Positions 32,901-39,935 of a stretch of 64,000 nt of DNA are shown here, piece after piece. Location: NCBI RefSeq assembly GCF_015163075.1, contig NZ_JADDXU010000019.1, forward strand, positions 1-64,000, in the 5' to 3' direction. This DNA is from Streptomyces justiciae. GTDB lineage: Bacteria > Actinomycetota > Actinomycetes > Streptomycetales > Streptomycetaceae. Below the pieces are notes generated by a model, which saw only the letters and a list, made by a program, of their open reading frames with translations, did no database searches and was not told where the DNA came from. The first letter of the stretch is position 1. Each line of letters begins with the position of its first letter. Position numbers and translations under genes: made by a program.

Positions 32901-34505
32901 GCGGGGCAGTTGGCCGGCGCGACCGACCCGGCCGGGGCAGCCGCCCTCCTCGAGTCCACGGTCGCCCTGCTCCCCCAGGTCGCCCCGCGCCGGCTGCGCC
33001 GTGCCGACCGGCAGCAGGCCCTCGGCAGGTTCGCCGGTCTCGCGTCCAACGTCGCCGCCCTGGCGCTCGCCGACACCACCCGGCCGGACAGCGAACGCGC
33101 CCTGCGTGCCCTGCGGTTCCTGGAGACGGGCCGGGGTGTGCTGATGGGCCAGGCACTGGACGCCTGGGGCGACCTGGCGGCGCTGCGCGAGCGGCATCCG
33201 CGACTGGCCGACCGGTTCGAGGAGTTGCGGGAGCTGCTGGACCGGCCCGAGGAGAGCTGGGACGCGCTGCTGGGCGGTGTCGCGGGCGCGGGTCCCGGGG
33301 GGTCCCTCTTCGAGGGCGACCGGCACCGGCTCGACGCCGACTTCACCGCCGTACTCGAAGAGATCCGGGCGCAGGAGGGGTTCGGCTCCTTCGGGCTGCC
33401 GCCCACGGCCGACGAGCTCCTCGGCGAGGCCGGGGAGGGGACCGTCGTCGTGCTCAACGCCGCCCCCGCGCGGTGCGACGCGCTGCTCGTCAGGCCGTCC
33501 GGTGTCACCGCCGTGCCGCTGCCGGGGCTCACGCTCGTGGGCGTGATGGAGCTGGCCGCGGAGTGCCAGGCCGCCGCGCACGAGGCGGCGGACCCCGACC
33601 GCGAGGTGCGGACGGCGGCCCAGGACACGCTGTCCGACATCCTGGCCCGGCTGTGGGACCTGGTGGCCGAGCCCGTTCTGACCGCTCTGGGGCACGACCG
33701 GGCGCCCGCGGACGGCACGTACCCGCGGGTGTGGTGGGTGCCGGGCGGGCCGTTCGGCTGGCTGCCGGTCCATGCGGCGGGCCGGCACGACGGCTCGGGC
33801 CGGACGGTCCTGGACCGGGTCGTCTCGTCGTACACGCCGACCGTCCGTGCCCTGCGCCACGCCCGCCGCCCGCTGCCGGACCGCCCCGCCGGACGGGAGC
33901 CGCTGGTCGTCGCCATGCCCCAGACGCCCGGAGCACCCCCGCTGGACTTCGCGGAGGACGAGGTCAAGGCGTTCCGGGAGCATTTCACCGACCCCGTGGT
34001 CCTGCTCGCTCCGGACCGTCCGCCGACCCGGGACGAGGTGCTGGAGCGGCTGCCCGGCTGTCCCGTCGCCCACTTCGCCTGTCACGCCGACAGCATGGGC
34101 GAGGACCCGGCCGGCCACCTGCTGCTCCTGCACGACCACGCCGAGACCCCGCTGACCGTGGGCGCGCTGGCCGCGGTGCGGCTCGACCACGCACGGCTCG
34201 CGTTTCTGTCGGCCTGCGGGACGGCCGTCTCGTACGACGGACTGCTCGCCGACGAGGCCATCCATCTGACGTCGGCGTTCCAACTGTCCGGGTTCCGGCA
34301 TGTGGTGGGCACCCTGTGGCCGGTCGTCGACGACACCGCCGTCGACTTCGCGGAGGCCTTCTACGCCGCGCTCCGGCCCGCCGCCGCCGAGCCGCCCGAC
34401 CCGACCCTCGCGCCGTACGCCCTGCACGCGGCGGTCCGCCGACTGCGCTCTGACTTTCCCCACACCCCGTCCCTGTGGGCGTCGCACGTCCATACCGGCG
34501 CCTGA
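29961..34505 (+). CDS. Large TPR-CHAT (caspase-like peptidase) protein
   Basis: A 1514-residue protein with a short N-terminal helical region, then about 18-20 degenerate TPR-like units over residues 130-1100 (recurrent DPADLDEAV-type and LANLALTL-type motifs). The CHAT domain spans about 1150-1514. Its predicted catalytic dyad is His1375 in VAHFACHADS and Cys1419 in LAFLSACGTAVS; VVGTLWPVVDDTA follows, as in active CHAT proteases. No membrane segment. TPR-CHAT proteins cleave partners on activation in several defence systems. Here it diverges from a zinc-ribbon/membrane-protein pair and precedes another membrane protein; trigger and substrate unknown. Confidence 0.9.
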   Translation: MSREREAERDRLLAAARVRLHRVRATGDAAPLGEPEAQADLGALLGLLAEDPRDVEVGYRVAWLLLCAGPRHLEDSLVEVMADGFARALLAGVDDLPGEFLPGIASAAEPMAVALLRQAHSSPDPQLLDTVVEQHRRLVAATPAGHPARPQRLANLGVALHTRFERRASPEDLTAALAAHREAVATTPAEDPDLSMRLSGLAGVLWSRHRLTGDAADLDGAVDTIRAAADAAPAESPRRAMCLANLALTLRDRFARRGDPADLDSAVEIGRQAWQMTAPDDPNRAIRMHNLAGTLAIRWRVEGATSLEETAARLGAGGDAPLDVYAVAFLAGLDDIPPEVASDVAELAANLVIARQLRLAGAYDAAEWERLVAMWGRILGILPAGDPLRHLWLANLSQAHLLRYQHTGAATDLEAALSTARRSVRAATVTDPDRGMGLVNLAGALAERYRSEGTTEDLDLAVDLMREAVTGLPPDHVLRARYLCDLGGLLGMRFTRHEDPADLDGSVTALRESTRAVPADPMGPGLALSNLGESLLLRHTLAGDPADLDEAVDALWRAVDTTPEEHVGRARYRSSLGAALCARFELRGDGADLDEAVAVLRAAVAGAPPGSLARNGALVNLSVARYFALHRPGLCPADLDEAVNAAREALAALPPGHTGHAKCRALLAHALRVRYEHSANPADLAEAVDLGEGLAVPAADIAPTEAAERLNAGAAAALTDYLRTTSPSDLDAGIASLRAALRTLPPGHASRPVLLANLALALVGRFARSADAADLDAAIDAQRSALAAAGHAHHHRPQLLNGLGSFLVARYVHQEARRDLEEAIDLFAAAAETAPPGHPLRHLVLSAWSDAVRLRAEAEENPADAELSVALARDAVDLAPAHDIRRPLLLCRLGHALLQRHRLGGTGTELDEAVDVLREAAAGPGDLARPLVNSLLGDVLSARFERDGDPADRDEAARLMADGAGDPSLAPMLRIMAALRAGQLAGATDPAGAAALLESTVALLPQVAPRRLRRADRQQALGRFAGLASNVAALALADTTRPDSERALRALRFLETGRGVLMGQALDAWGDLAALRERHPRLADRFEELRELLDRPEESWDALLGGVAGAGPGGSLFEGDRHRLDADFTAVLEEIRAQEGFGSFGLPPTADELLGEAGEGTVVVLNAAPARCDALLVRPSGVTAVPLPGLTLVGVMELAAECQAAAHEAADPDREVRTAAQDTLSDILARLWDLVAEPVLTALGHDRAPADGTYPRVWWVPGGPFGWLPVHAAGRHDGSGRTVLDRVVSSYTPTVRALRHARRPLPDRPAGREPLVVAMPQTPGAPPLDFAEDEVKAFREHFTDPVVLLAPDRPPTRDEVLERLPGCPVAHFACHADSMGEDPAGHLLLLHDHAETPLTVGALAAVRLDHARLAFLSACGTAVSYDGLLADEAIHLTSAFQLSGFRHVVGTLWPVVDDTAVDFAEAFYAALRPAAAEPPDPTLAPYALHAAVRRLRSDFPHTPSLWASHVHTGA

Positions 34506-34529
34506 CCCGTCCCCCACGAGAAGGTCCCT

Positions 34530-35555
34530 GTGAACCGAACCCCCTACCGCGAGTCCGTGCTGATGCGCGAGCCGCTCAAGAGCATTCTCGTCGCCCTGTC
34601 CCTGGTGTCGTTCTTCGCCGTCGGCGGTCTGTTCGGCGCCACCGCGCTGGGGGTGTTCTTCGCCCTGTGGTGCGTCTCCCTCCTGTACGCGGGCTTCCGG
34701 TTCGCGCGCAAACTGCTGCGCGAGGCCGAGGAGGACCGCGCCCGGTCCGTGAAGGCGCACGCCGCCGTGATGGCGGACCGGATGATGGCCGCGCAGCGCC
34801 AGGGGTTCGCGTACGAGGCCTCGTCCGCGGAGCTCGCGGAGGGCTTCGGCCGGATCCCGCAGGACGTTCCCGACCGCCTGATCGAGGAGGAACGGGTCAT
34901 CGCCCGGCACGCGGCCGGCCTGGTGGCGGAGGGTGTGCTCCGGATGGAGGTCGACGGCTTTCCGGTCACCGTGTTCGACCTGGAAGTGATCAATTACGAC
35001 GATGTGGCGGACCTGAAACGCCGCGGCAGCTACAGCAGGGCGGCCGAGGCGGCCAAGGACTATCTGACCGTGTGTGTGGTCACCCTGCCGGTGCCGCTGC
35101 CCTATCTGGCATCCGCATGGCTGTTCGACAGGGAGGCGGCGCACACCGCGGACGCCGACTTCGCGGAGGTCGTGATGTCGGTCCCCCTCGTGCGGCAGGC
35201 CGTGCTGGACGTGGAACCGCCGTGGCCCTGGTCCGTGCAGCAGGACCGGCTCATCTCCTGCGAGCTGTCGGGCGCCGGTCTCGACGTGCCCGCCGCCCTC
35301 GCCCTCGCCACCCGGCTCACCCAGGTCGCCGGCGCGTTCCCCTGGACGGACCTCGAACGCTTCCGGCTCAGCGCGCCGGAGCCGCGGCCGCAGTACACCC
35401 TGTGGGCGTCCCTGGGGCAGTACACCCCCGTCATTCACAACCCCTGGGTGCGGCGCTGGGACGCCCAGGAGATCGGCCGCAGCGGTCTGCGTGCCTACCG
35501 GTCACACAGTGAGGTGCTGAAGATCGAGGCGGTGTCCGTGCACCCCTCCACCTGA
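34530..35555 (+). CDS. Membrane-anchored protein downstream of CHAT
   Basis: A 341-residue protein of unknown family. A cytoplasmic N-terminus is followed by two close membrane segments (SILVALSLVSFFAVGGLFG; ALGVFFALWCVSLLYAGF), a charged helical coil (ARKLLREAEEDRARSV) and a soluble C-terminal domain rich in aromatic residues (EPPWPWSVQQDRLIS; YTLWASLGQYTPVIH). GTG start with GAGAAGG upstream. It begins 24 bp after the CHAT stop and is followed by a strong terminator, so the two form an operon. It could be an anchor, substrate or effector of the CHAT protease. Confidence 0.65.
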   Translation: MNRTPYRESVLMREPLKSILVALSLVSFFAVGGLFGATALGVFFALWCVSLLYAGFRFARKLLREAEEDRARSVKAHAAVMADRMMAAQRQGFAYEASSAELAEGFGRIPQDVPDRLIEEERVIARHAAGLVAEGVLRMEVDGFPVTVFDLEVINYDDVADLKRRGSYSRAAEAAKDYLTVCVVTLPVPLPYLASAWLFDREAAHTADADFAEVVMSVPLVRQAVLDVEPPWPWSVQQDRLISCELSGAGLDVPAALALATRLTQVAGAFPWTDLERFRLSAPEPRPQYTLWASLGQYTPVIHNPWVRRWDAQEIGRSGLRAYRSHSEVLKIEAVSVHPST

Positions 35556-35573
35556 GGCATCACCCCCGCCCCC

Positions 35574-35613
35574 AGCCCGGCGACACCGGCTCCCACCAGC
35601 GTGTCGCCGGGCT
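35574..35613 (+). terminator. Terminator closing the CHAT operon
   Basis: AGCCCGGCGACAC (35574-35586) pairs perfectly with GTGTCGCCGGGCT (35601-35613) around a 14-nt loop and is followed by TTTCG. It isolates the CHAT block from the hyi operon. Confidence 0.88.
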
Positions 35614-35630
35614 TTCGCGTTCCTGGCCCC

Positions 35631-35695
35631 TTGACAAGCGTCGCCCACCAACGGCAATCTTCCATTAAGCAGAAACGAACTTCCGCAATACGGAA
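35631..35695 (+). promoter_or_regulatory. hyi-glxR promoter and tandem AllR-type boxes
   Basis: TTGACA (35631-35636) is a consensus -35, with CAATCT (35655-35660) at 18 bp. Immediately downstream, TTCCATTAAGCAGAA (35660-35674) and TTCCGCAATACGGAA (35681-35695) are separated by 6 bp. The second box is a perfect palindrome. Position over the transcription start suits repression. The hyi start is 32 bp further on. Confidence 0.7.
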
Positions 35696-35726
35696 TCACT
35701 CGACACGGAAGGGAGCGCAGCGGCCC

Positions 35727-36548
35727 ATGGGATTCGCAGACCAGCGCTTCAACGTCAACCTGTCGATCCTCTTCACGGAACTCCCGCTCCTGGAGCGCCC
35801 CGCGGCCGCCGCCGCGGCGGGCTTCACCGCGGTCGAGCTGTGGTGGCCCTGGGTCGACTCCCCCACCCCCGAGCAGTCCGAGCTCGACGCCCTCAAGCAG
35901 GCGATCGAGGACGCGGGCGTCCAGCTCACGGGCCTGAACTTCTACGCCGGTCAGCTGCCCGGTCCCGACCGCGGCGCCCTGTCGATCCCGGGCGAGGAGT
36001 CGGAGAAGTTCCGCGCCAACATCGAGGTGGCCGCGAGCTTCGCCCAGTCCCTGGGCTGCAAGGCGCTCAACGCCCTGTACGGCAACCGCGTCGACGGCGT
36101 CGACCCGGCCGCGCAGGACGCGCTCGCGCTGGAGAACCTGGTCCTCGCGGCCCGCGCGGCCGACCGTATCGGCGCGATCCTGCTGATCGAGACGCTCAAC
36201 AAGCCCGAGTCGCCGCTGTACCCGCTGGTGTCGGCGCCCGCCGGGATCGGGATCGTCGACAAGGTCAACGAGGCGACGGGCCTCGGCAACGCCAAGTTCC
36301 TCATGGACCTCTACCACCTGTCCATGAACGGCGAGGACCTGCCGGCGGTGATCGAGGAGTACGCCGCGAAGACCGGCCACGTCCAGATCGCCGACAACCC
36401 GGGCCGCGGCGCACCGGGCACCGGCTCGCTCCCCCTCGAAGACCTCCTCGACCAGCTGAAGAAGGCGGGTTACGACGGCTGGGTCGGCCTCGAGTACAAG
36501 CCGGGCGACCGCCCGAGCGCCGAGGCCTTCGACTGGCTGTCCCGCTGA
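35727..36548 (+). CDS. hyi: Hydroxypyruvate isomerase
   Basis: Interconverts hydroxypyruvate and tartronate semialdehyde; a cytosolic TIM-barrel of the AP-endonuclease-2/xylose-isomerase-like family. At 273 residues it shows the Hyi order: FNVNLSILFTELPLLERPAAAAAAGF at the N-terminus (in shorter phrases RFNVNLSILF and AGFTAVELWWPW), ALNALYGNR, LLIETLNKPESPLYP (metal ligand Glu), DLYHLSMNGED and HVQIADNPGRGAPGTG. GGAAGGGAG precedes the ATG. It is first in an operon with glxR, behind a tandem AllR-type operator. Confidence 0.93.
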   Translation: MGFADQRFNVNLSILFTELPLLERPAAAAAAGFTAVELWWPWVDSPTPEQSELDALKQAIEDAGVQLTGLNFYAGQLPGPDRGALSIPGEESEKFRANIEVAASFAQSLGCKALNALYGNRVDGVDPAAQDALALENLVLAARAADRIGAILLIETLNKPESPLYPLVSAPAGIGIVDKVNEATGLGNAKFLMDLYHLSMNGEDLPAVIEEYAAKTGHVQIADNPGRGAPGTGSLPLEDLLDQLKKAGYDGWVGLEYKPGDRPSAEAFDWLSR

Positions 36549-36576
36549 CCCCGTTCACGTGAAAGGCACCCTCACC

Positions 36577-37467
36577 ATGAGCAACCTCCCCAAGATCGCC
36601 TGGATCGGCCTCGGCATCATGGGCTCCCCCATGTCCGAGAACCTGATCAAGGCGGGTTACGACGTCACCGGCTTCACGCTGGAGCAGGACAAGCTGGACC
36701 GCCTGGCCGCCGCGGGCGGCAAGGCCGCCGCCTCCATCGCCGAGGCCGTCAAGGACGCCGACGTGGTCATCACGATGGTGCCCGCCTCCCCGCAGGTCGA
36801 GGCCATCTCGTACGGCCCCGACGGCATCCTCGAGAATGCCAAGTCCGGCGCCCTGCTGATCGACATGTCCTCGATCACCCCGCAGACCTCGGTCGACCTC
36901 GCGAAGGCGGCCAAGGACAAGGGCATCCGCGTCCTGGACGCCCCGGTGTCCGGCGGCGAGGCCGGTGCCATCGAGGCCGTGCTGTCGATCATGGTCGGCG
37001 GTGAGCAGGCCGACTTCGACGCCGCGAAGCCCATCCTGGAGGCGCTCGGCAAGACCATCGTGCTGTGCGGTCCGCACGGCTCGGGGCAGACCGTGAAGGC
37101 CGCCAACCAGCTGATTGTCGCCGTGAACATCCAGGCGTGCGCCGAGGCCGTGGTCTTCCTGGAGAAGTCCGGCGTGGACCTGAAGGCCGCGCTCGACGTC
37201 CTCAACGGCGGCCTCGCCGGCTCGACCGTGCTGACGCGCAAGAAGGACAACTTCCTCCAGCGCGACTTCAAGCCGGGCTTCCGCATCGACCTCCACCACA
37301 AGGACATGGGCATCGTCACCGACGCTGCCCGCAACGTCGGCGCGGCGCTGCCCGTCGGCGCCGTGGTCGCCCAGCTCGTCGCGTCCCTGCGCGCCCAGGG
37401 CGACGGGGGCCTGGACCACTCCGCGCTGCTGCGCGCGGTCGAGCGCCTCTCCGGCGCCCAGATCTGA
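36577..37467 (+). CDS. glxR: 2-Hydroxy-3-oxopropionate (tartronate semialdehyde) reductase
   Basis: Reduces tartronate semialdehyde to D-glycerate with NAD(P)H; beta-hydroxyacid dehydrogenase family. It has 296 residues. The Rossmann motif IAWIGLGIMGSPMSENL lies at residues 6-22, the substrate-binding signature LDAPVSGGEAGA in the middle, and the catalytic lysine in AANQLIVAV/GQTVKAANQ (Lys about 172). FLQRDFKPGFRIDLHHKDM is typical of GlxR/GarR. The ATG at 36577 with GAAAGG upstream is chosen over a GTG at 36559. It follows hyi by 28 bp. Confidence 0.93.
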   Translation: MSNLPKIAWIGLGIMGSPMSENLIKAGYDVTGFTLEQDKLDRLAAAGGKAAASIAEAVKDADVVITMVPASPQVEAISYGPDGILENAKSGALLIDMSSITPQTSVDLAKAAKDKGIRVLDAPVSGGEAGAIEAVLSIMVGGEQADFDAAKPILEALGKTIVLCGPHGSGQTVKAANQLIVAVNIQACAEAVVFLEKSGVDLKAALDVLNGGLAGSTVLTRKKDNFLQRDFKPGFRIDLHHKDMGIVTDAARNVGAALPVGAVVAQLVASLRAQGDGGLDHSALLRAVERLSGAQI

Positions 37468-37550
37468 CGGACCGCCCCAAGGCCCCGGGCGGCGCCGCTG
37501 CTGACACCTGTCCTGTCGCGCCCAAGCGGCGGCGCCGCCCGGAATCAGCT

Positions 37551-37612
37551 TCAACGAAACGTTGAGCATCTTCAACAAACTGTTGACGTCCAGATCGCCC
37601 CAAACCTAGGCT
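37551..37612 (+). promoter_or_regulatory. Catalase promoter with two TCAAC dyads
   Basis: TCAAC-GAAAC-GTTGA (37551-37565) and TCAAC-AAACT-GTTGA (37572-37586) are perfect dyads with centres 21 bp apart, again a 15-6-15 arrangement. TTGACG (37583-37588) and TAGGCT (37607-37612) at 18-bp spacing form the promoter; the second dyad overlaps the -35. The same dyad and promoter geometry occur at the uricase operon, which produces H2O2. Confidence 0.7.
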
Positions 37613-37670
37613 CCACGAAGCGGAAGTCCTTTTCCGAAGCCTCCGCTGACTCTCGTACGGAAGGTCCCCG

Positions 37671-39128
37671 ATGTCGAAGCGCGTGCTGACGACCGAGTCC
37701 GGCGCCCCGGTCGCCGACAACCAGAATTCCGCCTCCGCCGGTGTCGGCGGTCCGCTCCTCCTCCAGGACCAGCACCTGCTGGAGAAGCTCGCCCGCTTCA
37801 ACCGCGAGCGCATCCCGGAGCGCGTGGTGCACGCCCGCGGCAGCGGCGCCTACGGCTACTTCGAGGTGACCGACGACGTCACCGGCTTCACGCACGCCGA
37901 CTTCCTGAACACCGTCGGCAAGCGCACCGAGGTCTTCCTGCGCTTCTCCACCGTGGCGGACTCGCTCGGCGGCGCGGACGCGGTGCGTGACCCGCGCGGT
38001 TTCGCGGTGAAGTTCTACACCGAGGAGGGCAACTACGACCTCGTCGGCAACAACACCCCGGTGTTCTTCATCAAGGACCCGATCAAGTTCCCCGACTTCA
38101 TCCACTCGCAGAAGCGCGACCCGTTCACGGGCCGTCAGGAGCCGGACAACGTCTGGGACTTCTGGGCGCACGCCCCCGAGGCCACGCACCAGGTGACCTG
38201 GCTGATGGGCGACCGCGGCATCCCGGCGTCGTACCGCCACATGAACGGCTACGGCTCGCACACCTACCAGTGGACGAACGCCGAGGGCGAGGCCTTCTTC
38301 GTCAAGTACCACTTCAAGACCAACCAGGGCATCCGCTGCCTGTCCGCCGAGCAGGGCGCCGAGCTCGCCGGCAAGGACCCCAACTCGCACCAGACGGACC
38401 TGCTCCAGGCGATCGAGCGGGGCGTGAACCCGTCCTGGACGCTGTACGTGCAGCTCATGCTGGCGGCCGAGGCGGCGGACTACCGCTTCAACCCGTTCGA
38501 CCTCACCAAGGTATGGCCGCACAAGGACTACCCGCTCCAGCGCGTGGGCCGGCTGGTCCTCGACCGCAACCCGGACAACGTGTTCGCCGAGGTCGAGCAG
38601 GCCGCGTTCTCCCCGAACAACTTCGTGCCGGGCATCGGTCCGTCGCCGGACAAGATGCTCCAGGGCCGGCTGTTCGCCTACGCGGACGCGCACCGCTACC
38701 GCCTCGGCGTCAACCACACCCAGCTCGCGGTGAACGCCCCGAAGGCGACCGTCGCGAACAACTACGGGCGGGACGGCCTCATGGCCACCAACTCCCAGGG
38801 CCGCGCGGCGAAGAACTACGAGCCGAACTCCTACGACGGCCCGGCGGAGACCGGCCGCCCGCTCTCCGCCCCGCTGGCGGTCAGCGGCTGGACCGGCACC
38901 CACGAGGCCCCGCAGCACACCAAGGACGACGACTTCTTCCAGGCCGGCGAGCTGTACCGGCTGATGTCGGAGGACGAGAAGTCGCGTCTGGTCGCGAACA
39001 TCGCCGGCGGCCTGTCCCAGGTCTCCCGCGACGACGTGATCGAGAAGAACCTCGCCCACTTCCACGCCGCCGACCCGGAGTACGGCAAGCGCGTGGAGGA
39101 GGCGGTCCGCGCCCTGCGCGAGGACTGA
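37671..39128 (+). CDS. katA: Heme catalase (small-subunit type)
   Basis: Dismutates H2O2 in the cytosol. The 485-residue protein is of the small-subunit clade-3 size. Catalytic His54 lies in ERVVHARGSGAYG, the distal region in RFSTVADSLGGADAVRDPRG, the active-site Asn in LVGNNTPVFFIKD, and the proximal heme tyrosine in GRLFAYADAHRYRLG. It lies between glxR and a small gene, within the glyoxylate cluster, and shares an operator type with the uricase operon. It is thus probably dedicated to peroxide from urate oxidation rather than to an OxyR response. Confidence 0.95.
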   Translation: MSKRVLTTESGAPVADNQNSASAGVGGPLLLQDQHLLEKLARFNRERIPERVVHARGSGAYGYFEVTDDVTGFTHADFLNTVGKRTEVFLRFSTVADSLGGADAVRDPRGFAVKFYTEEGNYDLVGNNTPVFFIKDPIKFPDFIHSQKRDPFTGRQEPDNVWDFWAHAPEATHQVTWLMGDRGIPASYRHMNGYGSHTYQWTNAEGEAFFVKYHFKTNQGIRCLSAEQGAELAGKDPNSHQTDLLQAIERGVNPSWTLYVQLMLAAEAADYRFNPFDLTKVWPHKDYPLQRVGRLVLDRNPDNVFAEVEQAAFSPNNFVPGIGPSPDKMLQGRLFAYADAHRYRLGVNHTQLAVNAPKATVANNYGRDGLMATNSQGRAAKNYEPNSYDGPAETGRPLSAPLAVSGWTGTHEAPQHTKDDDFFQAGELYRLMSEDEKSRLVANIAGGLSQVSRDDVIEKNLAHFHAADPEYGKRVEEAVRALRED

Positions 39129-39362
39129 CCTCCTCAGGAAATGAGCTCCCTGTTCGCGCCCGAACACTGAGCGACCCGGATGAGGGGTGGTCCCTCGGTA
39201 CGGGGCACGGGCAGGGTGATGGACCGCGGCGGCGTGCGAGCCAGTGCGGTGGTGAAGGACCGGAGATCCTCTTCTCGACCTGAGGGAAGGGCTTCTCGGG
39301 CTCCGTCGCTGCCGCCGCGGTCCCAGCAGGACGGCAGGACAGCAGGACAGCAAGACCCGAAG

Positions 39363-39396
39363 AGCCCCGGATACGGACGGTCCCGTATCCGGGGCT
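39363..39396 (+). terminator. Catalase terminator
   Basis: AGCCCCGGATACGG (39363-39376) pairs perfectly with CCGTATCCGGGGCT (39383-39396) and is followed by TTTTCGC. The 319-bp gap between katA and the next gene otherwise holds only short AGGACAGC-type repeats at about 39329-39357. Confidence 0.93.
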
Positions 39397-39447
39397 TTTC
39401 GCTGTGTCCGGGGTGCGCGCGGCGCTTCCCGGCGGGACGCTGAAGGC

Positions 39448-39684
39448 ATGGCACACGCACCGCACCACCCGCATGTCGTGGTGCACTCGCCGGGCCTGGA
39501 CGGCTCCCGGCGGGTCACCGCGGACGACCACGCCCTCGGCGTCGCCTCCCACCTGGACGACGTCGTGGAGCTGCTGCGCCTCGCCGACCTCGACCGGATC
39601 GAGGTGGAGGACGAGGACATCGTGGAATGGCAGGGCGGCGGGCCGGACGACTGGCCCGGACTGTCCGAGCACCATCAGCACTGA
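39448..39684 (+). CDS. Small acidic hypothetical protein
   Basis: A 78-residue, His-rich and strongly acidic protein (MAHAPHHPHVVVHSPGLDG; ADLDRIEVEDEDIVEWQGGG). Codon use is normal for the window. It starts 51 bp after the catalase terminator, so it must have its own promoter or depend on readthrough. I recognise no domain; a His-rich N-terminus could bind metal, but that is speculation. Convergent with gcl. Confidence 0.6.
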   Translation: MAHAPHHPHVVVHSPGLDGSRRVTADDHALGVASHLDDVVELLRLADLDRIEVEDEDIVEWQGGGPDDWPGLSEHHQH

Positions 39685-39741
39685 GCCCGCCTACACCCGG
39701 CGACGTAGCCGGAGTACGGAACCCTCAAATCAACCTCTGAA

Positions 39742-39778
39742 CCCGCCCCCGGAGGCTTCAACCGCCCCCGGGGGCGGG
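39742..39778 (+). terminator. GC-rich terminator
   Basis: CCCGCCCCCGG (39742-39752) pairs with CCGGGGGCGGG (39768-39778) downstream of the small acidic gene. The 250-bp gap to gcl also holds a run of GGGGGAAC-type repeats at about 39833-39859 and no gene. Confidence 0.75.
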
Positions 39779-39881
39779 CACATTGTCGTCACGCGGCGCC
39801 CGCCGGCACGGGGGCGGCGGGCGCCGCGCAACGGGGGAACGGGGGAACGGGGGGAACGGAGACCCGGGGGGACAGGGCATG

Positions 39882-39922
39882 CCGAAGGGGCGGCCCATCC
39901 CCCCGGATGGACCGCCCCTCGG
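39882..39922 (-). terminator. Terminator of gcl
   Basis: The arm 39882-39900 (GGGGCGG then CCCATCC) pairs with 39905-39922 (GGATGG then CCGCCCC) with one bulge, immediately downstream of the gcl stop on the minus strand. Confidence 0.75.
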
Positions 39923-39935
39923 TGGTGTCGCTGCG

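Noticed and set aside
30018..35438. 1806-codon open frame on the minus strand opposite the CHAT gene
   Set aside because: It mirrors the plus-strand CHAT gene. Its translation is Arg/Gly/Gln-rich without domains, and third-position bias supports the plus strand.
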